From NCBI GenBank assembly GCA_020226215.1, contig CM035229.1, forward strand, positions 87,747,343 through 87,811,342: DNA of 64,000 nt, written 5' to 3'. The notes beneath the pieces were generated by a model. The model made no database searches. It saw only the letters and a program-made list of their open reading frames with translations, and had not been told where the DNA came from. Shown here in pieces: positions 13,901-25,155 of the stretch. The translations under genes and the position numbers were made by a program. The DNA is from Sindora glabra (Eukaryota > Streptophyta > Magnoliopsida > Fabales > Fabaceae). Position 1 is the first letter of the stretch, and every line of letters starts with the position of its first letter.

Positions 13901-16281
13901 TGGGGTGGTTGAAAATAAACAATCTATTTGCATTAGATCCAAAGCACGTGGGTCAGATTTTGTGATTGTTGTTTGATGCTGTGGTAGAGTGATGCTGAAT
14001 ACAAATAAATTTTCTTAACATAATCATAATAAGATTGTTTAGATTCAATTTGGATTATTTTTTAGACTAAAATTCAATGATGAAATATGCGTGAGAGGTT
14101 TGAGTGATTTGTTGATTTTTCTTTAAGTTACCATCCTCTCTTTCTGAAATTTAACAGCTTTGTTAAGGCACATTAGAACGGACGTATAATACATGTTATT
14201 ATGATTATGATAGCATGTGTGAATGAATAATTCGGTTCAAGTAATAATTTTATAACCTGAGTATGATATAGAATGCCAATGTATTTTTCCTGTAAAATGG
14301 TTATGCTTTGATATGACCTGAGTGTTTATCCCAAAAAAAAAATGGAGGACGTTTCAAGTTTTCCTGAGTAAAATTATAAATATATAATAATATTTTGAAT
14401 AAGAAATTGAACTGTACCTTTTTTTTTTTTAAATCTTATCATTTTTTGAAAAAAAAATTATAATATATTTAAATGTAAAAGTTACTATTATTCTATGATT
14501 AATTTTCCTCTTTAAAATATTGTTTTTTCTTCAATTGTTGAAGTGTAGCAATATCTTATCTAATAAATCATATATAAAATGTAATATTTATATATAATAA
14601 GTCAGACTTGGGTGTAAGGCAAAATTGTCTCACTTTGTTTGGGGAAAACAGTATTATAGTTTGAGGTGGATCTCAGTTAATTCAGCTAATGGATTGTTAA
14701 TGTAGAGGGTAAGGGGTGTAATTAAATTTGATAAAGTAGGAGAGGTTTGATGCATTTTCCAAAATCAAAGGTAAGGAAGTGTATTTAGGCTAAATTGTTG
14801 GTCAGATGAGAGGCCAACAATCACCCCTAGAGATATGCTGTCGTGTATGGGTACCATATTAGTATTTGACAGTTAAACTTGCTAAAGATGTCCGGTGTAT
14901 CTTGCGAAGCCTCTCATATCCACTCATAGCATGTATAGAAGCAAGGTTATACACTGCCGATATAAGGAAATAAAGTTGCATTATGGTGAATTGCTATATC
15001 TTTTGTCCTAGTGGTAAGCACTTGATTCTAACAATTGGTATTAGGGCAAGGTTGTAAGTTCAAATCCCCTAGGAGTTGTGGGTCAAATGGGAGGTCAACA
15101 GTCGCCCTTAGGGATTCATTATCATGTATGGGCACAATGTCAATGCTTGATAGCCCAACTTGTCCAGATACAAAGTCTGTTTTGTGAAGCCGTCATGCCT
15201 GCCTATAGCACGTATAGAGGCAGGGCTATATGTTGCTAATAGAAGGAAATAGAGTTGCTCCATGCCCAATAGTTAGAGCTTTTGTCCTGGCAGACAGCGC
15301 TTGATCCTATCATAGTTTACCCAAAAATAAGAAGAAAAAAATGAAATCAAAGCCTTTTTGCCTCTTGCAGGCCATTGATTCCATAAACTTATTTTTTATA
15401 TTCCTTTTCACTGCTGATATGAATTGCTGTTATAGGATGGTGTTTTAGTGTATTATATTTTGATTATAAGTACATTTTATTGTCCCTTGCCGTGGCAGTT
15501 TGGAACAATGTTTATGGATTTGATATGAGCTGCATCAAGAAGCAAGCAATAATGGAACCTCTTGTTGACACAGTTGATCATAAGCAAATTGTTACAAATT
15601 GCCAGCCACTTAAGGTAGAAATTGTAGTTGTCCTGGTGTTTCTTAATGCCCATTGCTGGCTTTATCTGTAGTTAGTAACATCAGCTACATTTTGTATCCT
15701 GTGTTGGCTTCCTAATTAATATCTTTTTTGGTTTTTTGTTTTTTGTGGGGGAATATACACTGATTTGCTAATCTTGGTTCAGACTATGGATATATCTAAG
15801 ATGGCACCTGGGGATGCTTCCTTTACTGCACCTTTCAAGCTTGTAGCCGAACGCGATGATTATGTTCATGCTCTTGTTGCATACTTTGATGTATCGTTTA
15901 CGAAGTGCCATAAATTGACGGGCTTCTCTACTGGTCAGTTTTTTCTCCTCCTATTTTTTATATTCTTTTTTTTTTTTTTCACTGGATCCTTTAGTCTCTT
16001 GGGGCGCAAGTGTTATATGTTGAGAATTATAAAAATAGATGATGCAGACTTAACTATTGAGCTATTATTAAGCAGGACCGAAATCACGGGCTACACATTG
16101 GAAGCAAACAGTCCTTTACCTGGAAGATGTGCTGACCATATGTGAGAGGGAAGCAATTATAGGGACCTTGACTGTGGCTCCAAATAAAAGAAATCCCAGG
16201 GATGTTGACATTATGCTCAAGTATTCTTTAAATGGTCACCGCTGCATGGTTTCAAGGGTTCAGTATTACAAGATGCGGTGA
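10956..16281 (+). CDS. PRMT11: Protein arginine N-methyltransferase, PRMT1/PRMT11 type
   Basis: Predicted coding exons: 10956-11190, 11736-11746, 12030-12185, 12311-12374, 12517-12659, 13074-13161, 15499-15614, 15783-15933, 16076-16281. They join in frame to 389 aa, the usual length of plant PRMT1-type enzymes. The enzyme would transfer methyl groups from S-adenosylmethionine to arginines of histones (H4R3 is the classic PRMT1 target) and RNA-binding proteins, in nucleus and cytoplasm. Visible motifs: YFDSY at about 71-75; SAM-binding motif I, VLDVGAGTG, with glycines at 114, 116 and 118; the double-E loop SEWMGYFLLFE with Glu180 and Glu189; the THW loop at 328-330. The N-terminal 65 residues are acidic and low in complexity, as in plant homologues. 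The second exon is only 11 nt and supplies GIHE. Intron 6 is 2.3 kb and filled with repeats. All catalytic motifs are intact, so the gene looks functional. It could equally be named PRMT1. Confidence 0.95.
13240..14797. mobile_element. Non-autonomous DNA transposon with imperfect terminal inverted repeats, in PRMT intron 6
   Basis: The left end, about 13,240-13,325, contains 'cttccttccctctg' and 'aaatgcactaaaccttcc'. The reverse complement of about 14,725-14,795 reads 'cttccttacctttg' followed by 'aaatgcatcaaacctctcc'. These are imperfect terminal inverted repeats of about 70-80 bp. The interior at about 13,400-13,900 is less AT-rich than its surroundings and has short open frames on both strands, none of which I recognise. 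The interior may be a captured host fragment, but that is inference. No transposase is present. The wording of the ends resembles a repeat common in dicot genomes; its superfamily is not assigned here. Confidence 0.6.
14800..15310 (+). repeat. Tandem SINE-like repeat with tRNA-like segment, in PRMT intron 6
   Basis: Two related units lie head to tail with a period of about 281 bp ('gtcagatgag' at 14,801 against 'gtcaaatggg' at 15,082). Between them, at about 14,990-15,075, is a tRNA-like segment with a box A-like 'tagtggtaagc' and a box B-like 'agttcaaatcc' at normal tRNA spacing. A second, truncated tRNA-like start follows at about 15,270-15,310. The order head, body, head fits a tandem or dimeric SINE insertion. 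The copies are diverged, so the insertion is old. It sits next to the foldback element and is removed with the intron. Confidence 0.55.
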
Positions 16282-18650
16282 AGCCAGTTACAGAATCATT
16301 CCTTTTTTAATGCTTACCTTTGATGTTGTGACTTCACATCTATGAGTGTTCTCTTTTTCTGTTCTTGGTCAGGATTGTTCTCTGTTGAGGGATCTTATTT
16401 GCTGATTTTACTCAATTTTTCTTATAATTGCTCAGTTCTGAATGTAACGAAGAATTTTGTCAAGGTGAGAATGTACCGGTAATTAATAATAGCATGCCAT
16501 CTGTATTGTATTCAACAGAAAAAAAAAAAAAGGAGAGATGTTTGTCCTCATTGATCACACTTTAGGATACACATTGGGTGGAAATGAAGTTGGGATTTGT
16601 GTGCTATCCTTCCGTGTTATAAATTTGTTTTCGTATCTTATTTTTACACTTCCTTACCTAGTAATTTTTGCCATTTCCCCAATAATAAACAGTACTGAAA
16701 CAAGACTTAAATTATTAGTATAAGATTTTGCATCTTGAGTGGAGTGAAAATAGTAAGGCTTTCTTCAACCCACTGTATAGTATAGTATTAGATAAGATTA
16801 AATGATGTTTGATTTTTTTATTTTTTGTTAATAGTGAGAATAGTTAAATTAATAAATACATTCATATAAATATCAAGGATCAGATTTGATTTTTTTTATT
16901 TTTTGGTACTAGTAAGAGTGATTAAATAAGTAGATATATGTATGTTAATACTAGGAATTAAGTTTTAAATATAATGGAAGGTGTAAGGTTTTTGAAGGAT
17001 ATATTTGAGCTAAAGATTCTTGATAATATATTGTTGTATGAGATGAATGTTTGTATAAAATTATTTTATTTTATTTTGTAGTAATAATGTATAAAAATGT
17101 ATAAATTTAAGAAATAATTAATTTGATGAAAATATCTTCACATATAAAAAAGTAATAAAATTATCTTAAATGAAATAATATAACATGCCATTTAACAATA
17201 ATAACAAATTCATATAATATGTTTCACTAAGACACACGTGTACCTACGTATAATAAATTAGTAAAGGAAAATTACAATAAATTAAGTTAAGCATATAAAA
17301 TTCAACAAGTATGATGTATAAAAACTAAAAAATATATAAAATAATAAGCATTATGCACAAAGTATCATAAAAATAATATAATGTTATCAATTGAATTTTT
17401 TTTAAAAAAGTATTAAATTAAAATATGAGTTTCAATCTAAAAGAATTTTTTAATTTTAATTTATAACATAGATATGAGAGAAAAAGTAAAAAAATAATTT
17501 TTAAATTTATGATTTATCTTAAAATTATCATATATCATATCCATCCTATTTTCTCTTATTGAGTGTATAACTTTTACAAAATTTGAAATATAAGAAAAGA
17601 CTTTTGAATAAGTTATACAATTGTTTAAAAATATAAAATATAATATAAACCTTGATTGTATAATTTATTCTATATTATCAAATTGTATATTTTATATAAT
17701 CTACCAAATGAGACCTACAACCAACATCTCAATTTAATTCAAGTAATGTGAAAAACTCTTTGTAAATGTACGGTACGTTTGCTTCGAAGAAAAACTAATT
17801 TTATGAAAGTATAATAATTTTTTAAAAAATATTTTAAGAAATAAATTAGTTTTCATTCTTTAGATAATATAAAAAATTTCCTTTGTTTGTTAGGTATGTT
17901 GATAGAGTTAGAACTATTTTTCGAAAAATGTTACTGTATGTATAAATTTCATCTTTAAAATCAAATATTTTATTATTACATTCTTTCATAATAAAAGTCA
18001 ACAAGTGTTTACTAGGAAAAATAAAAAATTAGTTATATTTTGTATTAAAAACAATATATCTAAATTCCTTTCTTTCCTTTTCATCTTCACTACATTTTCA
18101 TAATATTAATTCAGATTTATTTAATTTTTTGATATTATTAATTTTATTTTTTAATTCACTCAATCATCTAATATTATCAATTATGATCTTTAATAACATT
18201 ATTAAATATTAAGTATTTACAAAAAAATGAAAAAAAAGAGAGACATATGAGAGAAAGCATGGAGCAAAGGGAAATATTAAAATAAAAAAGCCCCGAGGAA
18301 AGAGGGGTGAAAGGGGATGAAAGAGAGGCAGGGAAGAAAAGGAAGAGAATAAAGGGGGTGAGAGGAAAGAAGTAGTAAGGGTGGTGAAAAGGATCGTAAA
18401 TGATGGCTTCTTGACTAAAGTATTACTGCCAGAGAAAATATTTTCTCAAATATTGTGTTTGAAAAATTATTTTTTAGGATGTTTAAAACTTTTTTTGAAA
18501 AAAAATTTGAGTGATCACGGTAGGGAAAGGCTTGTGATCAGTACGGTTGAATCACGGCAGCATCCCCCTATGAATTTTTTTTTATCTTTTTTCTACCCCC
18601 CATTTCTGTGACAGGCCGCAAGTTTTGCTGCCAACAAATTTTCCCTTCCC
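16282..18650. other. 3' flank of PRMT11 and AT-rich intergenic DNA
   Basis: The first 200-400 bases after the stop probably form the 3' untranslated region. Beyond this the DNA is AT-rich without coding frames. A GA-rich stretch spans about 18,230-18,375. Two TGATCA palindromes lie at 18,512-18,517 and 18,535-18,540. No further gene is visible. Confidence 0.6.
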
Positions 18651-18652
18651 TT

Positions 18653-18653
<1 letters not shown>

Positions 18654-18731
<78 letters not shown>
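18654..18731. repeat. (TA)n microsatellite
   Basis: A nearly pure TA tract of about 78 bases with one 'aa' interruption near its left end. It borders the tandemly duplicated AT-rich segment on its right. Confidence 0.95.
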
Positions 18732-18734
<3 letters not shown>

Positions 18735-18740
18735 CCCTAT

Positions 18741-19050
18741 TATAACAACTATTATATATATCACCTAATTTTATATTAATAAAATTATTAATCTCTCTTT
18801 TGACTTTATATAAAATCAGTAAATATGATTTTTTAAATTATATTAAATAATCAATGGCATATTTAAATAATAATTTATTTAAATAATTTTTGCACAATTA
18901 TAACTATTATATATTTCACTTAATTTTATATTAATAAAATTATTAATCTCTTTTTTAACATTATATAAAATCAGTAAAATAATTTTTAAATTATATTAAA
19001 TAATCAATGGCATATTTAAATAATAATTTATGTAAATATTTTTTTTAAAA
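18741..19050. repeat. Tandem duplication, two units of about 155 bp
   Basis: The phrase 'aactattatatat' at 18,747 recurs at 18,902, followed by nearly identical sequence including 'aatcaatggcatatttaaat' in both copies. The period is 155 bp. A partly inverted relative follows at about 19,050-19,110, so the whole block can fold back on itself. It is non-coding. Confidence 0.8.
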
Positions 19051-19776
19051 TATTTAATAATAAAATTATTTATATAAATTATTATTTATAAATAAAATTA
19101 ATTATTTGATATAATCTAAAGATGATTTAGCCGGTGCAATATAATTTTAAAAATAAAATAAGTAATTTTATCTTTTATAATCGAGTCTCGACGTTTTCAC
19201 TCTTGCTATTTTGATGAAACTAATTAAGAATTTCATGTTGTTAAACAAGTGATTAAGTGGACTGTTAAAAATGATAAGTCTGTCAGTTAATTATTTTTAA
19301 AATTCATTTTTTCCTTTTATATTTGTAAAAGTATAAGTTATTGTTTATTGATCACTTTTATAATTTTTTTAAAATTATAATTTAAAATAAAATTTAAAAT
19401 TTAAAAATAGAAAATATAAAACTTTCAAATATTCTATAATATATTAATATTAATTTTATAATCAAACATAAATTTTTCTTTTTTGCTCCATAATTATTAT
19501 CCATTTTATATTTGATGAAATTTAAAAATAATTTGTGAAAAAAATATATACATATATATATCCAAACATACTCACTGGCTTAGTTATAATGTAATGATAT
19601 TAATACAACTTTTATTATTAAAAAAGTGGATATTGATACAAATTTTGGTCGAATTGAATTAAAATCGTTAGATTAAGTTATAATGGAAAGACACGATAAA
19701 AATAACAAGAAATTGATTGTGTGGAATGAGAAGGATTGAAAAGACAAAATCTCCCTTACTTTTAATCGAATGTTCT

Positions 19777-20410
19777 AAATAGTAATCAATAACATTATTA
19801 ATTGTTATAAAATTGTACAATATATATAATGTAATGAAATTAGTAATTATCGTAAGATTGCTGGAACAATTAATATCACAATAAATATAAATTTTTACAT
19901 ATTCTCTTGTAAACTTGTTATTTGAAAGACTTAAGTCATGAAAAAATTTCTTAATATTATTTTATCATATTGTAATGTATATTAAAACTTTTAATTTATT
20001 TAATCTTGACATATTTGACATTTTATATAATTCATACTTATTTTTATTTCTTTGGATCCATTTATTTAAAAATATTACTTATTTTTAATTTGTTGCCCTA
20101 TTGTTATTTTATATTTAATTTTTTCTTAATCTATATTTAAGATAATGTTTAGCATACTGAATTTTTCTTTGAGACTGATTATTCAAGGTTTTAAATAATA
20201 ACCAATAATTTTATTAACTATCATAATATTGTATAATACATATAATATAATAAAATTAATAGCTATTAAAAAAATCATTGGAATAATTAAAATTTTAATG
20301 AATACAGATTTGGGGTTATTCTTTTGTAGACTTATTAGTTAGAAAATATAAAATATGACATAAAATTTATAAAAAAATATTTTATTCCATTCTGATGTAT
20401 ATTTCCGTAA
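19777..20410. repeat. Diverged direct repeat pair, spacing about 416 bp
   Basis: Sequence from 19,777 (through 'attgtacaatatatataatg') is echoed from 20,193 (through 'attgtataatacatataata'), with the same order of further matching phrases for roughly 200 bases. The copies are clearly diverged. They could be old duplicated halves of one AT-rich element. There are no coding features. Confidence 0.5.
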
Positions 20411-21568
20411 CATTCTTTAACTTAACATGAAATTAAAACATAATCTATATCATGAAAATAACGTTGTTTTGAAAATCGCAAATGCTGGTTATAAGGCCCA
20501 ATTTTCTAAGTAGTTTCAATCATTACAATTATTTCAAACAATAAATTTTCAGTAGTAAATGTGCTGGAAGTTTTGAATTTTTTTTCAACTATGGTTCATG
20601 TCATTACACTATTATTTAACTATATAATGTATTCTTAATTTAATTAATTAAGGTAATTTTCATAATGAAGTAAACCTCATTAAAAATTATAGAGTAAGTT
20701 TTAGACAATCAGGATATGATTTAATTTGTTATGTTGTATAAGGGAAATATGTTTCGGGTCTAGTTAAGTGTCGTGGTCAAGAAGCCAACCTTTATACATT
20801 CTAATGTTGCAAATCTTATGAAAAGGAAAAAAAAACACATCACTTGATAAATCTTTAATGAATTAGGGTAGCAGAATACTATGTACAAGTTTAGTAAAAT
20901 TCAATCCGTGAGGTCCAAAATTTTGAAATTATACGATGTAAAATTTAGTATCTATTATTTCCTGTAGTTACATCTAGATGAATAACTAGCACCATTTTGT
21001 AAAATTACATGTAAGCATAACTTTAAATGGACACAATGAAGAGCGCTATTTGTGGGTGTTATAACGAATTATAAATAACATGATAATAAACATAAATAAT
21101 TCACAAATGTGATTTGAATTAATGAGGTAAATTAAAATATCTGATTGTCAATTTATATAATTTATCTACAAAATTGGATAATATGATTAATGAAATGTGA
21201 GAGAGTGTTAAATCTGAAGTAAAAAGGTTATGTATCGATTAAATAAAAAATTGTATACAACAGTATAATACAATAATGAAAAATTCAATCGCTAAAATAA
21301 TGGCTTCTAGTCCCACGCCAAGGGCTTCGCCTTACTCATTGCAGTCATCGAGCTAGGGTATGGTCCTATTCATCTCTATCATTTTCACCATCATCATCTA
21401 CATGAGTTAGGTTCATTTGACCCCTGGAGGGTGGAGAGTTCAAGTCTCAAAAGGAAGATTGAAATGGTGGAACAAGGTTTTCAGGGGTGGAAAACCCCTA
21501 TTGTTGCTGGTATAAGGATCTGTTGGCATAGTTAATAGTGAATAGAAATAGGTCAGCCATAAATTGCA
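20411..21568. other. Non-coding flank downstream of the plant mobile domain pseudogene
   Basis: AT-rich up to about 21,290, then a less AT-rich stretch at 21,300-21,560 that probably belongs to the 3' part of the transposon-derived gene on the minus strand. No gene of its own is visible. Confidence 0.5.
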
Positions 21569-21808
21569 TCAATGAACTAGGGACTTGTTTAGATGAAAGT
21601 GAAGGCGATGGGGTGAAGAACGAAGACTGAGGAGCATAATGATGGTGTTGTGGCAATGCTGGGATACTGTACGACGGGCCAACACCATCGCTTGCAAAGA
21701 ACTACACTGGGGGGTATAACTTAATGAACCTACACCTTCTATATCCACATGCGTCAGTGGAAGGGTGTATGAGGAAATGATACCTGCTTGTGTCATCGAT
21801 GGGTGACC

Positions 21809-24800
21809 TTACGAGATACTTTCATCATCATCCCTGTCCTCGAGAAAAATAGGGTCCCTGAAAAACATGAATCCATGGCTTCTCCTATCTCGCTTAAGCT
21901 CGAGAATAGGTGGTCTCGGTAGTTCAGTTACCGGATAAGTAGGTTGGAAAGTTATCATATCTTGATGCTCCCTCAATGCACGTAGCATGAGACTATATTC
22001 TTGATCTACCATCTCTCTAAATTGGCTGTAACCTTGAGATGGTGATTCCTCAACACTCAGTGTACGTAGTCTCTTAGCTATATCAGCCTGCAAAAAAGTG
22101 CATCATTACAATTTATTGTCGCCACAGTGAAAAGATGCAAGCACAAAAGTGTATCAGTTATGAAAGGTTACCACAAATCTTGAACCACCACTGATTGGAT
22201 GAATCCACCGTCTGGTGTGTCTCCAGTACCACCTCATATAACCCGAGCCATGACCGAGAGCATCTAGGGCCATTTCCGTTAATGAAAGTGTACTGCATCA
22301 TGCATTCCAAGCAGCAATGAAAATGATATATTCTTCTCACCAGCCTTTTGATGTTTTACCCCGGAGCTGCAAGGTATGACAAGAACTGAGATTGAATGGT
22401 TCCTACGGGATTAGTTGACGCCTACCAAATTGTTGCAACACACAATTTGTGTGGTGCTCTTGCACGATGTGGAAGCAAATGACAGGGATTGATGCTAGCC
22501 ATATGTTAGGCGAGGTTAAGCAATACCCTGATATTAGTTGTTGCATATCGGGAATGTCGTAAGGGCGTCAAATAATTTGCATTGCAATAGTATAATATAA
22601 ATAAGCATATCACTACAGCTGAGGCTGGCTATGTTAGCTACAAAAAAGTAGGGCTTCAAACCTCATGGGTCCTCATCTGGTCAAGCAATACTCTGTATTG
22701 TTGTAGAGCCATCCTTGGTGGTTGAGAAGGTAGGCCAGTTTTTTTTCATCTACAATAAGAAAAATTATGTATTATTTATTCCAATAATTTAAGTTATTGG
22801 GAGTGCTGCAATATGAACCTTATGTAATTGTGCACACTTGAAGCCCAGTGGTGGAAGTAAGGGGTAAATATCTAGTCGAGGATCAAGATATGGTGGTCTT
22901 ATTGGCACTAGAGTACGAAATCGATCCAACACCCATAATTACAACAGGTGCAAACATCTACTAATATTTATTTCATCACTTTTTGTGGCAGTGCACAACT
23001 CTTTGTACAAGCAGGCTAGAATAGCCGATCCCTAACTATACTGACTAGCATATTCAAAATTAGCCAACAATAGCAGGTACATTAACAACATCCTGTGACC
23101 CGAAGTGTTGGGCATAAGGTAATCGCCTATTAGCCTCAATATGTAGGCACGTGCAAAGCGTCTTGTTAGTTCATCATCTACATTGTTTGTTAGAGTGGGT
23201 AATCGTTCCTACGCCCACAAATGCAACAAGTGCAAACATCTACCAATATTTATCTCATCACTTTTTGTGGCAATGTACAACTCTTTGTACAAGCAAGCTA
23301 GAACAACTTATCCCAAACTATACTGACCAGTATCTTCAAAATTAGCTAACAATGACAGGTACATCAACAGCACCCTATGACCTGAAGTGTCGGGTATAAA
23401 ATAACTGCCTATTAGCCTCAATATGTAGGCATGTGCAAAGCGCCCCGTTAGTTCATCATCTGCATCATTTGGCAAGTGACCAAAGTTAGTAGCTAACCAA
23501 GTAATGCTCAGTCGCTGGCCTTGCCTTGTAAACATTCATCAGGTGGTTTGATTCCAAGTAATTCTTCGCACAGCCCTGACCAGTCATGTCCAGTGTATCT
23601 AAATATAGGGACGCCCTCACATGGCAACTCTAGCTGGATGGAAACATCTTGTAAGGTTATAGTGCACTCCCTTGGGGGGTGTGGAAAGTGTGTCTTGGGA
23701 TACCATCGTTTGACCAGTGCAGAGACCAAAGCTGCATTGAAATCCAAGTGCCCAAGCCGGTTGGCACCATAGAAGCTTGCCTGCTGCAGATAAGATATAA
23801 TTACAGGTGGTGGATCGAAGAGCCATCTCGACAATATGGAATATGACTTCTCCCAATTCCCAAAGGCAAGAGTGATGGCTCGTTGTTTGCCCTTCCACGC
23901 CTTCTTGTAGGAGACAGTATACCCAAAAATACCGTGGATCCGTTCAATGACTTCTCGGATAGACACACTTAGGTTTTCAATCACCATATCCACGATGTAC
24001 AATGAAATAACATCTGCGTCCAGTTTTGGATGGTCTCGAGAAAGAGAAGTAGATACACATGAGTGAGGCCCATTGTATTTAGATATCTCTCAATAATTCT
24101 CTCTCGGCTTATGGCATGCTCTAACCCTCCAATTGCATTGTATGCCATAATGAGGGCATCGATATTCTTCATATTTGGTTGAAGAGTAGTGCACACAAAA
24201 TGTGTGGTGATTCCGAATGGAGTATATCTTCATTGCACGGCGAAATGACTTCTGGTCCACGTATTGTAAACCCACATATAACTCCTAATTGTCATTTATA
24301 TTCATGTCATCTCCTATTACGGGGTAATCATCACTCATAACGGCTTCTACATTTACTCAGGGAAAAAAAGGTAGCGGCTGATTCCATATATCGGCTGATC
24401 AAAGTTATTGGGAGTGTATCCGTAATGTCTTCTTCACCGTCATCGTCGTCGTAGCTATCATCATCATCGCCAAACTCCTCAAGAACATCATCTTGTTCAA
24501 ATTCATCCATTATATCCTCTGTTCCCTCTGGGGAAGCGAGTTGTTGAATTAAACCATAATGGGGCTGGGAAAAATACGGCTCGGGAGCATAGTCGGCATT
24601 AGGGGTGTTAAATGGTTGCCCATATTCATTTTAACTGTTCATTCCAGTAAGGTAGGGATTGTAATTTAAAGGCCTTTCATTGAAACTGTAAGGTAGGCTG
24701 CTGGATGGTTGTGTGCATGGTTCTGTCAATGGGCCACAATAATCAACTAGTTGACTTGCGATGTTCAAGTCAAGTTCCTTGGTTGAAATGTATGCATATA

Positions 24801-25131
24801 ATTTTGGGTAGGACAACTGAGTGGAAAATCATGCATTCACTTCTCACATTCATTGAATGTCATCATCATCTTCTAATATACATGCCTTGTACTGCGTCAA
24901 ATTTAACGAAAGCGGATACTTATACACCAGTTCAGTTACGACTTGATTTTCATCAAGTTGTAGTTTTCGCCTAACCGTATTTTTTAGTTCATCTAGGGTA
25001 ATATCTGAATTAATTCTTATGACGTTCACCCTATAACACTTAAATGTGTCGCTCTCGATCGACTCATAAATTTCTTCATTCGAGTAAATACAAATATTTG
25101 ACTCCCTAGAACTCATCTTATTCCCTATCAT
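21809..25131 (-). pseudogene. Decayed MULE transposase N-terminus fused to plant mobile domain
   Basis: Read on the minus strand, in order: an N-terminal segment starting near 25,131 or 25,116 that resembles the PB1-like start of MULE proteins and ends in an acidic tail (EDDDD); a linker with acidic clusters (about 24,560-24,420); a MuDR-type N-terminal domain (24,275-24,110: LYVGLQ, EEYRCP, CNWRVRAC); the segment before the transposase core (24,085-23,825: SLSRDHPKLD, YIVDMV, KKAWKGKQ, NWEKSYS); then, without the DDE catalytic core, a plant mobile domain (PMD) from 23,820: YLQQASFYGANRL, ALVKRW, ECTITLQDV, later YILRLIG, LACLYKEL, LWVLDRF, ICFHIVQEHH, LRGKTSKGW, YMRWYWRHTRR, and a C-terminal exon 22,093-21,809. 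MULE and PMD parts share one open frame across 24,002-23,508. Damage: TAG at 24,285-24,287; TGA at 24,090-24,092 where Trp is usual; a frameshift near 23,525; stops at 23,209, 23,032 and 22,939; a 282-bp duplication. A tail exon at 21,796-21,569 is possible. No protein is expected. Confidence 0.75.
22915..23482 (-). repeat. In-frame 282-bp tandem duplication inside the plant mobile domain
   Basis: The segment 'gtgcaaacatctac' at 22,949 recurs at 23,231, and 'gtgcaaagcg' at 23,151 recurs at 23,433. Both pairs are 282 bp apart, equal to 94 codons, so the duplication keeps the frame. Each copy encodes the same stretch (DDELT, YILRLIG, TSGHR, LLANFE, LACLYKEL, KSDEINI). The copies have diverged, and each now holds its own stop codons. 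The duplication therefore predates at least part of the decay. It runs from about 23,200 within unit 1 to the junction after the LPTL residues of unit 2. Confidence 0.85.
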
Positions 25132-25155
25132 AGTTGAATTTACATGACATTTCAA

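Noticed and set aside
15765..16145. 126-aa plus-strand frame starting before PRMT11 exon 8
   Set aside because: It is exon 8 read through its intron into a wrong frame of exon 9. The spliced join 15933 to 16076 restores the conserved GPKSRATHW sequence.
18582..18764. 60-aa minus-strand frame with repeated Tyr-Ile
   Set aside because: It is a translation of the TA microsatellite.
19777..20410. Diverged direct repeats as LTRs
   Set aside because: No TG...CA ends, no internal retroelement sequence and only partial similarity between the copies.
21300..21540. tRNA gene suggested by 'gagttcaagtctc' near 21,430
   Set aside because: There is a box B-like word, but no convincing box A or cloverleaf stems around it.
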